Positions 17,023 through 25,540 are shown, counted from the stretch's first letter. The stretch is 64,000 nt of DNA from Hyphomonadaceae bacterium (GCA_013001295.1 JABDMW010000040.1:1-64000), one strand, 5' to 3'. The notes: a model not told the origin generated them from the sequence alone. Made by a program: numbers and translations.

Positions 17023-18585
17023 ATGCAGACCTCACCACGTACGACACTTTTCACATCCACCGCCATCAAGACGATGGCCCTCGCCGCCGGCCTGACGCTG
17101 CTCGCCGGGTGCGAAACCGCAACCAATTTCGACGCAACCACATCCAAAATCGTCAAGACCGAAAAAATGGTCAGCACCATGGTGTTGCCCGCAACCACCA
17201 AAAACGAATCCGCGCAAGCCCATTACGACGCCGGATGGGCCGACTATGAGAACGCCCGCAATGTCACCGCGCACAAGCATTTCGTAGCCGCCGCAGCCGC
17301 TGATCCATCCTTCACCATGGCCGATATGATGGCCGCGTGGACAGCCAATTCCACCAAAGGATTTGTCACCCACACCAGAAGAGCCGCCGCCAGCAAGGCC
17401 GGGGCCAGCCAAGCCGAACAACACCTGGTCGGCATGATTGAAAGTTTCCTCGCCAATGACGCCGAAGGTGCAACCAAGCACGCCAAATTGGCCACCGATC
17501 TGGTGCCGAAATCCGCGCGTGCGTGGGATTTCCTGGGTGCCACTTACGCCAACACCAACTCGACCGACAAAGCCCGCGCCGCCTATAAGATGGCCACCAA
17601 GCTTGACGCCGCCTATGTGCCGGGATTCCTCAATCTCGGAAATAATTACATGACAGCCGAACCGAAGGACTTCGCCAAGGCCGAGAAATATTTCCGCAAA
17701 GCGGTCGCCTTGACCCCGAACGAGCCCAACCCGCACGACCTTCTGGGGGATGTGCACCGGGCGCAAAACAATCTAAAAGCGGCCTATAAGGATTACACCA
17801 AAGCAGCCGAATTGGCACCCGAACTCGGCTCAGGCCTGCAGCAGCGTGGCCATGTCAATTCCTTCATGGGCAATTACGCCGAAGCGCGCGCCGACTACAC
17901 AAGAGCCGCAGAACTTGAAGAAGCGCGCGGCAGTAATGCCGGTCCGGCATTCCGTGTCTTTGGCGCTTATGTGCACTTGCACAAAGGCGATCATGCCGCC
18001 GCGATTAAAGAGCTTCAGGAAATTGCCGATGGTCTGGCGGGCTCCACGATGGAAGGGGCCTCCGGTCAGCGGGTGAACGCCTTGCAAAATATTGCCTTGA
18101 TCGCCACGGAAATCGGGAAGTTCGATATCGCCAAGCAAGCCATAGCCGACGCGGGCGAAACTGCCATGAAACAGGCCGAGGCGGTGGATTCGGACGACAT
18201 CAAAAGCGCGGTCAAAGCCAATCAGTATTATATGAAAGGCCTGCTGGCAGCGCGCATGGGTGACTCTGAGAAAGCCATGGCCAAGGCCAAAGCGTTCAAG
18301 GAGCAAGTGGCGTCAAACACCAACCCGCGCAAGCATGAACGCCTGTATGAAATCAAGGGCATGACCGCTTACCATCAGGGGGATTACGCCAAGGCGGCCG
18401 AGTATCTGGCCAAGAGCAATCACGTCAATAATATGCACGCGAAATATTATCTGGCGCGGGCCCATGAAAAGGCCGGTAACACGGCCGGTGCCGCGAAACT
18501 GTATGACGAAATGGCCGTCTATAACTTTAACGGGCCAGGCTATGCGATGTTCCGCAAGGACATTGTCGAGCGCGCGAAAGGGTAA
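17023..18585 (+). CDS. TPR-repeat lipoprotein
   Basis: From ATG 17023, with AGGGAGAAAC just upstream, the product has 520 residues. The signal peptide ends GLTLLAGC (lipobox Cys). The mature protein is built of tetratricopeptide repeats over nearly its whole length, clearest at AWDFLGATYANTNSTDKARA, AKAEKYFRKAVALTPNEP, NPHDLLGDVHRAQNNLKAAY and GNYAEARADYTRAAELEEA, and again near the end (AYHQGDYAKAAEYLAKS, AKYYLARAHEKAGNTAGAAK). TPR lipoproteins act as scaffolds for envelope complexes; the partner is unknown. It stands as a single gene. Confidence 0.85.
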   Translation: MQTSPRTTLFTSTAIKTMALAAGLTLLAGCETATNFDATTSKIVKTEKMVSTMVLPATTKNESAQAHYDAGWADYENARNVTAHKHFVAAAAADPSFTMADMMAAWTANSTKGFVTHTRRAAASKAGASQAEQHLVGMIESFLANDAEGATKHAKLATDLVPKSARAWDFLGATYANTNSTDKARAAYKMATKLDAAYVPGFLNLGNNYMTAEPKDFAKAEKYFRKAVALTPNEPNPHDLLGDVHRAQNNLKAAYKDYTKAAELAPELGSGLQQRGHVNSFMGNYAEARADYTRAAELEEARGSNAGPAFRVFGAYVHLHKGDHAAAIKELQEIADGLAGSTMEGASGQRVNALQNIALIATEIGKFDIAKQAIADAGETAMKQAEAVDSDDIKSAVKANQYYMKGLLAARMGDSEKAMAKAKAFKEQVASNTNPRKHERLYEIKGMTAYHQGDYAKAAEYLAKSNHVNNMHAKYYLARAHEKAGNTAGAAKLYDEMAVYNFNGPGYAMFRKDIVERAKG

Positions 18586-18734
18586 TTCGCGCAACGGCCG
18601 GCATGCCCCCTGGCCTACGGTTTATGGAAAAGGCCCTCCGAGCTACTTTTCCGCAGCCGTAGGCTTGGCGGGACACCTACATCCCGCATCTGCTTAATCT
18701 GGTCGGACCACTCGTCCTCTTGCCGGTGCGGCGT

Positions 18735-18920
18735 CTAGGATTTATCCGCTTTGATAAACTCCAGGCACCCGGTTTGAAACCTGGTTTCCCGGATCCCGTG
18801 AATCGTGCGGTAAGCCACCGTCACCGTGCCATAGTCAAAATCGACCACCATCATATCCGGCCCGCCGCTATTGAGGCGTACTGTGTCCCCAATGCAGAAC
18901 GGGGTTGAAATGCTGTGCAT
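18735..18920 (-). CDS. YodC-like DUF2158 small protein
   Basis: From ATG 18920, with GGAGGGGAG just upstream, the product has 61 residues. The frame extends further upstream, but into a family B repeat. The core FCIGDTVRLNSGGPDMMVVD and VAYRTIHGIRETRF fits DUF2158 (YodC), a small SH3-like protein of unknown role; the usual Ser-Gly-Gly-Pro motif is present as NSGGPDMMV. Length agrees with the family. Confidence 0.85.
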   Translation of the reverse strand: MHSISTPFCIGDTVRLNSGGPDMMVVDFDYGTVTVAYRTIHGIRETRFQTGCLEFIKADKS

Positions 18921-19020
18921 AGAACTCCCCTCCTTCCCCGGTTGATGGGAAAATCTAAACACGGTCGGATTAACAAAAGGTGAGTCGGTGTGGAATTTTG
19001 CGCGCAGGCGTTCCCCTTTT

Positions 19021-19205
19021 CCGATCACCCCGTCATAGGACGGGGCCCATCTTAATGTATGGACAAGTTGCAATGCGTGCCGCGGAAGGCACGGTCGATG
19101 GGTCAATCATCCAAATTAAAAAACTAATAACCATCACGCGGAAACATCAAGAAAAATCCCGTCCCGTGCGCATATCTTCAACGTCAGGACGGTATGATCG
19201 GGTGG
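19021..19205. repeat. family B palindromic element (B2 copy)
   Basis: CCGATCACCCCGTCATAGG...GGGGCCCATCTTAATG at the left and CAGGACGGTATGATCGGG at the right flank a core with ATGGACAAGTTGCAATGCG and GGTCGATGGGTC. The right arm is diverged. Confidence 0.8.
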
Positions 19206-19236
19206 TGGGGACCTCAGATTCCATCGCCCCTTCTTC

Positions 19237-19344
19237 CGTCATTGCCGGGCAAGGTCCCGGCAATCCAACTCTGAAGTATTCCGTCATACAACAGGGTGCG
19301 GATCGGCACAGAGTTGGATTACCCCTACAAGCGGGGTAATGACG
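19237..19344. repeat. family A palindromic element (A4)
   Basis: Both arms are complete: CGTCATTGCCGGG...CCCGGCAATCCAACTCTG and CAGAGTTGGATTACCCC...CGGGGTAATGACG, with spacer text AGTATTCCGTCATACAACAG. Confidence 0.9.
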
Positions 19345-19371
19345 AGCTGAGGTTTTAAGATTATATTATTC

Positions 19372-19493
19372 CGTCATTGCCGTCTTCATGACGGCAATCC
19401 AACCCTAGTGTTTTCCGCCGCACAATTGGTTGCAATAAAGCATAGGGTTTGATTATCCCGAGGGGTGGCGGACCGACGAGCGGGGTAATGACG
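19372..19493. repeat. family A palindromic element (A5), diverged right arm
   Basis: The left arm CGTCATTGCCGTC...GACGGCAATCCAACCCT is clear. The right hairpin is enlarged (GATTATCCCGAGGGG, then GCGGACCGACGAGCGGGGT), ending GGTAATGACG. The spacer differs from other copies. Confidence 0.85.
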
Positions 19494-19567
19494 GATAGGT
19501 TTTTGAGGCGTTTAATCAACATCCCATCTGGCCAGCGCTCCGGCGGGCTGGCTCCAGTGGCCATTGC

Positions 19568-19822
19568 TCACCCAAAGCCGACCCAGGCCAGGATTTTGAA
19601 CAGCTTGACCGAGAGCCAGCCGCTGATCAATCCGATGAGCGCCGCCCCGCCCCATTGCATCAGCGCCGGTTTTTCCATCACGCCCAGAATTATGAATGTG
19701 AAATAGCCGATAAACCCGGCCGCAATGGCAAACACAATCCAGTCCATCACCCGAAACCCGACATCCAAAGCCTTGTCGACTTTTTTCACGCGGTCGGGAC
19801 GTTCATCTTTGGGGGTGGTCAT
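19568..19822 (-). CDS. small membrane protein, unknown
   Basis: The 84-residue product has a charged N terminus (KDERPDRVKKVDKALDVG) and two membrane helices, at about 28-46 and 57-80. GGAG stands eight bases before ATG 19822. No family is recognised. Its 3' end abuts the region of repeats at 19.2-19.5 kb. Confidence 0.65.
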   Translation of the reverse strand: MTTPKDERPDRVKKVDKALDVGFRVMDWIVFAIAAGFIGYFTFIILGVMEKPALMQWGGAALIGLISGWLSVKLFKILAWVGFG

Positions 19823-19991
19823 GGGTAAGCTCCGCGGGCGTCAATAAAATTCGTTCATCGCATCATACACGATTGCGCGGGAAAATCCCGCGAAAATCGA
19901 CAGATCGGCCAATCACGCTTTTTTGCCCAAGATCAAATTTTCGAACCGCGCCCGTTTTAGGGTCTCACAAAATCCGGTGTGAAAGGAGCAC

Positions 19992-20204
19992 ATGATGAAA
20001 CCCAATGTTGGAACTGCGGACCGGTTGATCCGGTTGTTGATCGGCGTCTTGGCGATCACCGCCGTTTTTATCGGCCCATTTGCCGTGCCCGGATGGGAAC
20101 GCACCGCCCTGGCCATAGTCGGGGCCATTATGGTCGCCACGGCGGCCGTGAAATTCTGCCCGCTCTATCAGATATTTGGCTGGCGGACCTGCCCGGCGAA
20201 ATAA
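19992..20204 (+). CDS. DUF2892 inner-membrane protein
   Basis: The 70-residue product begins MKPNVGTADRLIRLLIGVLA and ends FCPLYQIFGWRTCP, the signature of DUF2892 (YgaP-type membrane segment). Two membrane helices are visible. AAAGGAG lies upstream of a double ATG (19992, 19995). The family often accompanies rhodanese or sulfur-handling genes, but none is near here. Confidence 0.9.
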   Translation: MMKPNVGTADRLIRLLIGVLAITAVFIGPFAVPGWERTALAIVGAIMVATAAVKFCPLYQIFGWRTCPAK

Positions 20205-20223
20205 AGCGCGATAACAGCGCAGC

Positions 20224-20253
20224 AAAAACCCCGCGCCGGTTTGGACGCGGGGT
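20224..20253. terminator. terminator hairpin between convergent genes
   Basis: CCCCGCG and CGCGGGG pair around a ten-base loop. The A run before it (T run on the minus strand) suits the minus-strand DUF2853 gene; it also lies right after the plus-strand DUF2892 gene. Confidence 0.75.
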
Positions 20254-20308
20254 CATGTTTTCTAAAACCGCCAGGCCTTTATGCGGGGCGGTTCGTCAAA
20301 GCATGGGT

Positions 20309-20644
20309 CTATTTATAAACGCTGGCTTTGCGGAAATGCTTGGTCAGCATGTAATAGACAACCGCGCGGTATTTTGTACGCTCGGTGTAGGCCGCCATGA
20401 CTTCGGCCAGGCCTTCGTCGGTTTTGGCTGTGTCTTTCAGGCCAAGCTTTTTCATCAGGAAGTTCTTCTTGACGGTTTCCAGCTCTTTCTTGTCAGACGC
20501 GGCAACGGTTGATGCGTCGCGGTTATAGATGGACGGGCCGCAGCCAATCGTGACAGCGCGCAGCAATTTCATGTCCGGCGTCATGCCGAGTTTCTCTGTC
20601 ATTTGTTTGGCATATTTTTCGATCAAGTCGTCACGTTTTCCCAT
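20309..20644 (-). CDS. DUF2853 family protein
   Basis: From ATG 20644, with AAAGGAAA upstream, the product has 111 residues. The frame is open further upstream, but that part is not like the family. MGKRDDLIEKYAKQM, LGMTPDMKLLRAVTIGCGPS, NRDASTVAASDKKELETVKK and KYRAVVYYMLTKHF match DUF2853, a small all-helical family with known structure and no known activity. Length is as expected. Confidence 0.93.
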   Translation of the reverse strand: MGKRDDLIEKYAKQMTEKLGMTPDMKLLRAVTIGCGPSIYNRDASTVAASDKKELETVKKNFLMKKLGLKDTAKTDEGLAEVMAAYTERTKYRAVVYYMLTKHFRKASVYK

Positions 20645-20839
20645 GGGTATTTCCTTTTGATAAGAGGCGCGGCCTGTGCCGAACCTGAATTTTTGTCTGT
20701 GATAAAACCGCCCCGCCCGGAGCGGGCAAATCAGTATGCTCGCCTGATGCGGGTTTGAAGCTGAACGATTGCTGAATGGTTTGGCCAAATGGATTGCCCA
20801 AATGGATGGCGTCGACGGGTTGATGATGGCGCGGCGGCC

Positions 20840-20869
20840 AAAAAAAAGGCCCGGACCTGGTCCGAGCCT
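20840..20869 (-). terminator. intrinsic terminator on the minus strand
   Basis: On the minus strand GGCTCGGA-CCAGG-TCCGGGCC is followed by eight T. It is a strong terminator that lies upstream of the DUF2853 gene, so it must end a transcript coming from the right, where only a possible short gene (20906) is seen. Confidence 0.8.
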
Positions 20870-20905
20870 AAAAGTTGAGTATCAGGGGAGTGATACTTAA
20901 GTGTG

Positions 20906-21100
20906 TTAAAACCCGAGCCCGCGCTTTTGCCTATCGGTTTTTGCAGTCACGCTTAACAATTCCTGTCCCGCGTAATTTTTGGTGAAACGCTGGGCAGCAA
21001 AATCCCGCAATGACCAATCCTTGTGCAGGGATGTGGTGGGGATGTGAGGATTACGTTTACTGTCGCTGTAAATTCGGTGCGAATGGCAATCATCCTCCCT
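20906..21100 (-). CDS. possible small gene, start unclear
   Basis: A minus-strand frame ending at TGA 20906 reads LHKDWSLRDFAAQRFTKNYA and then GQELLSVTAKTDRQKRGLGF, and its stop lies 36 bases before a strong terminator. The only ATG in frame (21151) lies in a family A repeat, so the true start is unknown or was lost when the repeat inserted. It may be a small or broken gene, or the terminator may belong to a small RNA. I recognise no family. Confidence 0.3.
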   Translation of the reverse strand, partial: REDDCHSHRIYSDSKRNPHIPTTSLHKDWSLRDFAAQRFTKNYAGQELLSVTAKTDRQKRGLGF

Positions 21101-21105
21101 TACTT

Positions 21106-21227
21106 CGTCATTGCCGGGCCGGTTGGTCCGGCGCCCCGGGCGGCAATCCAACTCTGAAGATTTCCGTCACACGACAGGGTGCGGATCAGCACAGGGTTGG
21201 ATTACCCCGACAAGCGGGGTAATGACG
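21106..21227. repeat. family A palindromic element (A6)
   Basis: Both arms are complete; the left hairpin is enlarged (CGGGCCGGTTGGTCCGGCGC). The spacer AGATTTCCGTCACACGACAG is the same as in A8 at 23048, so these two copies are close relatives. Confidence 0.9.
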
Positions 21228-21246
21228 AGTGTTTTCCACTCCCCTC

Positions 21247-21437
21247 CGCTCATCCCCTCGTAGGAGGGGATCCGTCTTAATGTATGGACAAGGCCGGGTG
21301 CGGGCTGCGGAATGCGCAGTCGAAGCGTCGCCTGTCCGATTTAAAATTCAAATAGCCATAACGCGGAGACACCAAGACAAATCCCCGCTGCCCTTCACGC
21401 GTTTCGAGAGAAACGCTTTGATGAGCGGGTGGTGGGG
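21247..21437. repeat. family B palindromic element (B3) with nested mini-palindrome
   Basis: CGCTCATCCCCTCGTAGG...GGGGATCCGTCTTAATG begins the element and TTGATGAGCGGGTGGTGGGG ends it. The mini-palindrome GCGTTTC-GAGA-GAAACGC at 21399-21416 sits within the right arm. Confidence 0.85.
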
Positions 21438-21474
21438 ATTGCTGACTGTCACCGCAATTCATCACCACTGGTGC

Positions 21475-21687
21475 TCAGCGGAATTTTTTAGCGTCTTCGA
21501 GCTGCGCCGCGACACGTTCGCGTTGGATATAGTCGATGTCACGGGCTTTATCGCGGGCGATCCGCCGATCCAGTCTTTTCAGCTTACGTTTCAGATAGCT
21601 GACCGTGAGACTATAGCGTCTTGACCGGGGTTTGCGGGTCAGATTCGGCGATAGCTTAAACACTTGCGCAACGGATTTCGTCACCAT
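21475..21687 (-). CDS. small very basic protein, unknown
   Basis: The 70-residue product is rich in Arg and Lys (NLTRKPRSRRYSLTVSYLKR, then KLKRLDRRIARDKARDIDYI), which suggests nucleic-acid binding. GGAGGCGGAA stands directly before ATG 21687, a strong ribosome site. No family is recognised. It lies between repeat elements. Confidence 0.6.
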   Translation of the reverse strand: MVTKSVAQVFKLSPNLTRKPRSRRYSLTVSYLKRKLKRLDRRIARDKARDIDYIQRERVAAQLEDAKKFR

Positions 21688-21832
21688 TTCCGCCTCCTTT
21701 CATTCGTCCGGGATGGCCAAGGCAGTATGGCACAATACCGGCAAAAAATCCAGATGTCTGTTTGCAATAAGAAAATCCAAAAATCGGAAAGTGTAACTGT
21801 GTATTTCTAACCACACCTACCCCGCTCATCCC

Positions 21833-21938
21833 TGACAGTCGCGAAGCGACGCCCGATCAGGGATCCAGCGCAAAAGCATGCGCATCGCGCATTCCTTTGG
21901 ACTCGGACTGGATCCCAAGTCAAGCTTGGGATGAGCGG
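21833..21938. repeat. family B2 palindromic element
   Basis: CGCTCATCCCTGACAG, GATCAGGGATCCAGCGC, a core with AAGCATGCGCATCGCGCATT, then GGACTGGATCCCAAG and CTTGGGATGAGCGG. It shares outer ends with family B but has a different core. Related copies are at 22835, 30493 and 32726. Confidence 0.85.
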
Positions 21939-22003
21939 AAGGTGGAGAAATGCGGTAACTGTCACCGTAATTCCGAAGTCGAGCGAGGTGTGGAGAAACC
22001 TAT

Positions 22004-22264
22004 TTAAGTTAGTAATTTGCGAAAATATGGTTCGAGTTCTTTATATGAGTTCAAAAGGTTGGAAGTCTGGCCCAGATGAGTTCCGGCACGCCAAGCAAAG
22101 AACAACTCTGTTTGCAAATCAATTAACGTCTCACGTTTTTTAAGATTGGCAGCATCCGCACAGGCTTCAAATGAACCATAATGATCATACCCGTTAAAAT
22201 TCGCCGCGAACAATATGATCTGTTCATAGTCATTTTTGTCCGGAAGATCTTGTATTGAAATCAT
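22004..22264 (-). CDS. small protein, unknown
   Basis: The 86-residue product (ISIQDLPDKNDYEQIILFAA, then NFNGYDHYGSFEACADAANL) is soluble, acidic in its first half and basic in its second, with good coding character: mixed aromatic residues and no low complexity. The family is not recognised. No strong ribosome site is seen before ATG 22264, so it may be a remnant. Confidence 0.5.
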   Translation of the reverse strand: MISIQDLPDKNDYEQIILFAANFNGYDHYGSFEACADAANLKKRETLIDLQTELFFAWRAGTHLGQTSNLLNSYKELEPYFRKLLT

Positions 22265-22425
22265 ACCGACACCCTAATATAAATTCGCGATAAGTAAATC
22301 TCGCGCTAAGCCCTCCGCGCTTCCGATCGCCAAAGCGTTTCGAGAGAGGTCTGTTTGCAATAAGAAAATCCAAAAATCGGAAATTATCACTGGGGTTTCA
22401 GTCGCGCGACTGGACGCTGATCACC

Positions 22426-22463
22426 ACAGCGTAGGATGACCCCGACAAGCGGGGTAATGGCGG
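22426..22463. repeat. family A right arm only (A7)
   Basis: AGGATGACCCCGACAAGCGG and GGTAATGGCGG match the right hairpin of family A. No left arm is present; the 5' flank has a degenerate mini-palindrome (AAGCGTTTCGAGAGAGG near 22334). Confidence 0.7.
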
Positions 22464-22524
22464 GTAAAGATTAGCTCCACCCAAACGCAGGGAAATCTTT
22501 ACCTTCCGGCCCTAGCATATCCGC

Positions 22525-22806
22525 ATGATGACCGACTTAAATCCAGGCCAGCGCTGCGCCCTCTGGTTTGCCTTCGGCTTTACGGTCTATGTATTTTGGG
22601 TGTTATTCGGTATGCCGAGCAATTTGCACTGGGCGGTCAAGGTCACGGCGCCGCTGGCGCTGATCGTAGGCATGCTGTGGTTCATAGTCCCGGGCATAAG
22701 GTTCAAATCCATCAAACAAAAATCCGACAAATTACAGTTCTTCGCCGCACTCGCCGGTGCCCTGGTTGGCATCTTCGCCGGCCAAGTTCTAAAAGCCATG
22801 CTCTAG
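22525..22806 (+). CDS. small membrane protein, unknown
   Basis: The 93-residue product has three hydrophobic stretches (about 12-29, 38-57 and 72-92), with a basic loop FKSIKQKSDKLQ between the second and third. Two ATG codons (22525, 22528) could start it; no clear ribosome site is visible. No family is recognised. Confidence 0.55.
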   Translation: MMTDLNPGQRCALWFAFGFTVYVFWVLFGMPSNLHWAVKVTAPLALIVGMLWFIVPGIRFKSIKQKSDKLQFFAALAGALVGIFAGQVLKAML

Positions 22807-22834
22807 GCGCGCCCGCCTACAGAAGCCTCACCCC

Positions 22835-23014
22835 CGCTCATCTAAGCGTTTCTTTTGAAACGCGTGGAGGACAGTCGCGAAGCGACGCCCGATCAGGGAT
22901 CCAGCGCATAAGCATGCGCATCGCGCATTCATCTGGTTTGGGACTGGATCCCAAGTCAAACGGTCCGGCGTCCCGGTCGAGCGTTTTCCTTAAAACGCAA
23001 GCGGGATGAGCGGG
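22835..23014. repeat. family B2 element with two nested mini-palindromes
   Basis: The outline equals the copy at 21833, but the left arm carries GCGTTTC-TTTT-GAAACGC (22846-22863) and the right arm GCGTTTT-CCTT-AAAACGC (22981-22998). The nested palindromes lie where the simpler copy has short hairpin loops. Confidence 0.85.
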
Positions 23015-23047
23015 AGGTGGGGAATTGCGGCGCGTTCTACCTTATCT

Positions 23048-23154
23048 CGTCATTGCCGCTCTTGTAGCGGCAATCCAACTCTGAAGATTTCCGTCACACG
23101 ACAGGGTGCGGATCAGCACAGGGTTGGATTACCCCGACAAGCGGGGTAATGACG
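23048..23154. repeat. family A palindromic element (A8)
   Basis: Both arms are complete: CGTCATTGCCGC...GCGGCAATCCAACTCTG and CAGGGTTGGATTACCCCG...GGGGTAATGACG. It lies 250 bases beyond the 3' end of the large terminase gene. Confidence 0.9.
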
Positions 23155-23224
23155 GTTAGGAAATGGTCGCAATTAAACAACATCCCACATGGTCACGCGC
23201 CTCGGCATGGGCGATTTCTATATT

Positions 23225-23386
23225 CCGATCGCCCCGTCGGAGGACGGGGTCCATCTTAATGTGCGGACAAGACCGTAAAACTGGTACTTAAGGCGCGGTC
23301 GAAGCGTCACCTGTCCTATTTCAAAAACAAATACCTGATACGCGGGGACACCAAGATGGATCCCGGCCTCCGCCGGGACGTACGGA
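23225..23386. repeat. family B palindromic element (B4) next to terminase
   Basis: CCGATCGCCCCGTCGGAGG...GGGGTCCATCTTAATG begins it and ACCAAGATGGATCCCGGCC...GCCGGGACGTACGG ends it. It ends 20 bases before the 3' end of the large terminase gene. Confidence 0.85.
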
Positions 23387-23405
23387 AGTAGGGTGTATCT
23401 ATTCC

Positions 23406-25058
23406 TCAAACAACGTCCCACATGGTCACGCGTCTTGGCATCGGCCAGAAGGCCATCATCACCGCGTCGGCGAGGTTGGGGGAGCGGGTGCCGGCGGGGG
23501 CTTTGTCGACTTTGAGGCGCAGGCGGGCGCTGTGGGTGGCGACCGGTTGGCTGAGTTCCTTGATCAATGTGTTGAGGTGGGCGAGGTCAGCGGGCAATGA
23601 GATGAGCTGGTCGGCGGGATAAATAATGCCTTCATGCACGGCGCGATAGGTGCGCTGAAAGCGCAGGCGCAATAGCCACCAGCCCTGGGCTTTGAGGTTT
23701 TCATAAAAATCGCCGTTCAGCGGTGAGTTTGGATCGTCCGACCCGTCGGCGTTTTCCACCACATGCCGGTCGGGCCACAACACCCCGGCGCCCGCATCCC
23801 AAGACACGAAGCGCACAGTTTTCTGCACCAGCCCTTCTTCAGCCAGCCGATTGACTTCGGCTTTGACACCCGCGCCCACCCCGATGCAATCATAATTGAT
23901 CTCGATTCCCGGCTTGCCCCGGGCCAAGGCGAGAGACCGCCGCGTCGTCTCGCCGGTATCGCGCGCCGCCCAACAATCCAACGCCCGCAGCACCGGCCCT
24001 TGCCGGGCCGCGAAGGCGTTTTTGTCCATGCCGCCAAAAGCAAAAGAGTCGGCAACGTCCAATGCCCCGACCCACGCCCCGCCTTCCGCAAATCCCAACA
24101 GTTTGTGCGCGTCGACAGCGGCGCGCACCCAGTCGGGCGGGATGATCACGCCCTCGACCGAAGCCGCGTAATTGCGCTCCACTTCCTGGGCGAATATATG
24201 CGCCAGACCGTCGGCGGTCGCCTTACGTTTGCGCGCCTTATACCATGCGTTGGTCTTGCCGGGATGATCACGCCAATCGAGCACAAACACATTGGTGACG
24301 CCCGTGTAGGCTTCTCCGGATTGCCACTCCCGTCCCGCCTCCCGGCGGCGGTGAAACACATTGCCGATGCCGTTGACGCTCGACATATCGATCTGCACAT
24401 TCGTCGTGTCGGCGAGCGCCGCCTCAATGCTTTCGGCCTGCTCATAATGGGCGCTCTCATCCTTGAAATAGATCAGCTTGCGGCCGCCGCGCCCGATATT
24501 GTGGCCCGCCTCGCCGGTTATACTGGCCCCGTTTTCCGGGTTGAGGATTTTCATACGGGCACAGTGCAGGCGCGGGGTGAAGCCGGTGGGTAAAAACTCG
24601 CGCGGGATATCGGCGAGCAGCATGCGCATTTTCTCAAACAGGCTATCCGGATCGCCGGCCCGGTCGACCAGCTGCTCCTTGCGTGATCCCCAGCCGATGC
24701 TGGCCCCGTCCCAGAACAGGAACAGCCAGACCGAGAAAGCGCAGGCGAGCCAGCTCGCCCCCATATCGCGGGATTTCTCGATCAACCCGTTTTCCTTCGC
24801 TCGCAGGCAGGCGAGCAGGAACTGCACCATCTGCTTTTGGCGGGCGAACAAGAGGAACGGCATGGTCGCGGGGTGGTCACTGCCCGCCAATCGCGGATCA
24901 TAGGTGTTCATCCAGTGCTCGATAAAGTCCACTGGGTGGGTGCGGTAATAAGCCTTGGCACTGGCGAGCAATGCGGGGTCGGCACGAAGCGCGCGCAGCT
25001 TCGCCTGCCGCCATTGATAAACCGGCACCGGATCCGGCGGGAAAGTGTGTGGGGTCAT
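23406..25058 (-). CDS. phage terminase large subunit
   Basis: The 550-residue product is a full-length packaging motor. The Walker A-like loop is EKSRDMGASW (94-103), Walker B is LIYFKDES (195-202), and GAGHN-type residues at 184-187 precede it. The C-terminal nuclease has GALDVADS (331-338, Asp334), INYDCIGVGAG (387-397, Asp390) and a last acidic residue in NLADAVMMAF, as expected for an RNase H-like fold that cuts DNA to length. Nothing is missing. Family A and B repeats lie within 20 bases of both ends of the gene. The small subunit gene lies upstream at 25880, after an insertion of repeats and a membrane protein gene. Confidence 0.93.
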   Translation of the reverse strand: MTPHTFPPDPVPVYQWRQAKLRALRADPALLASAKAYYRTHPVDFIEHWMNTYDPRLAGSDHPATMPFLLFARQKQMVQFLLACLRAKENGLIEKSRDMGASWLACAFSVWLFLFWDGASIGWGSRKEQLVDRAGDPDSLFEKMRMLLADIPREFLPTGFTPRLHCARMKILNPENGASITGEAGHNIGRGGRKLIYFKDESAHYEQAESIEAALADTTNVQIDMSSVNGIGNVFHRRREAGREWQSGEAYTGVTNVFVLDWRDHPGKTNAWYKARKRKATADGLAHIFAQEVERNYAASVEGVIIPPDWVRAAVDAHKLLGFAEGGAWVGALDVADSFAFGGMDKNAFAARQGPVLRALDCWAARDTGETTRRSLALARGKPGIEINYDCIGVGAGVKAEVNRLAEEGLVQKTVRFVSWDAGAGVLWPDRHVVENADGSDDPNSPLNGDFYENLKAQGWWLLRLRFQRTYRAVHEGIIYPADQLISLPADLAHLNTLIKELSQPVATHSARLRLKVDKAPAGTRSPNLADAVMMAFWPMPRRVTMWDVV

Positions 25059-25077
25059 ATGTAAACTTAAATTTTTC

Positions 25078-25199
25078 CGTCATTGCCGGGCTTGTCGGTC
25101 CGGCCATCCGGTGGGCAATCCAACTCTGGTGATTTCCGTCGCCCGACTGGATAAGGGTCAGCACAGGGTTGGATTACCCCGACAAGCGGGGTAATGACG
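25078..25199. repeat. family A palindromic element (A9) just upstream of terminase
   Basis: Both arms are complete; the left hairpin is enlarged (CGGGCTTGTCGGTCCGGCCA). It begins 20 bases upstream of the large terminase start and 28 bases from element A10, so it lies where the terminase promoter or operon link would be. Confidence 0.9.
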
Positions 25200-25226
25200 T
25201 GTGAGGTTTTGTGATTATATTTTATC

Positions 25227-25492
25227 GTCATTGCCCACCAGAGCGTTTCAAGAGAAACGCGTGCGTGTGGGCAATCCAACTCTGGTGTAATCAGCTTGTG
25301 AATTAGGGATATGTCTACCTGCTGGCCTCGCGAAAATATGGTACGCTTTATGTGGGTGTAAAGAGTGATTTGCCGCGCCGACTTCACGAACATGAAAATG
25401 GACTCACACCCGGATTTGAATCCACTTCTGCCCGACTGATCTCAGGGCTGGATTACCCCCGGAGCGCCGGACCGATAAAGCCGGTAATGACG
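25227..25492. mobile_element. family A element (A10) carrying a decayed GIY-YIG gene
   Basis: The left arm CGTCATTGCCCACC...GTGGGCAATCCAACTCTG has the mini-palindrome GCGTTTC-AAGA-GAAACGC (25244-25261) in its hairpin loop. The right arm is diverged (CAGGGCTGGATTACCCCC through CCGGTAATGACG). Between them lies a broken GIY-YIG gene closely similar to the one in A3. Confidence 0.8.
25298..25438 (+). pseudogene. GIY-YIG nuclease remnant
   Basis: The translation reads GYVYLLASRKYGTLYVGVKS and PRRLHEHENGLTPGF, nearly the same as the gene at 14469. A TAG stop stands at the third codon, and about 145 bases are missing between GGATTT and the codons for the last residues, so the glutamate-bearing helix is lost. 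It cannot be an active nuclease. Confidence 0.85.
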
Positions 25493-25540
25493 GGTTGTTT
25501 TTATCTACCCTCCCCGATCTCTTGCTGATAAAGAAACGGC

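Noticed and set aside
17032-17766. Long minus-strand frame opposite the TPR lipoprotein gene
   Set aside because: It is antisense to a clear lipoprotein with strong start signals, and its Gly-rich product is a shadow of Ala/Ala-Lys codons.
25298-25438. Frame with GIY-YIG motifs as an active gene
   Set aside because: It has a stop at codon 3 and has lost the catalytic glutamate, so it is called a remnant.
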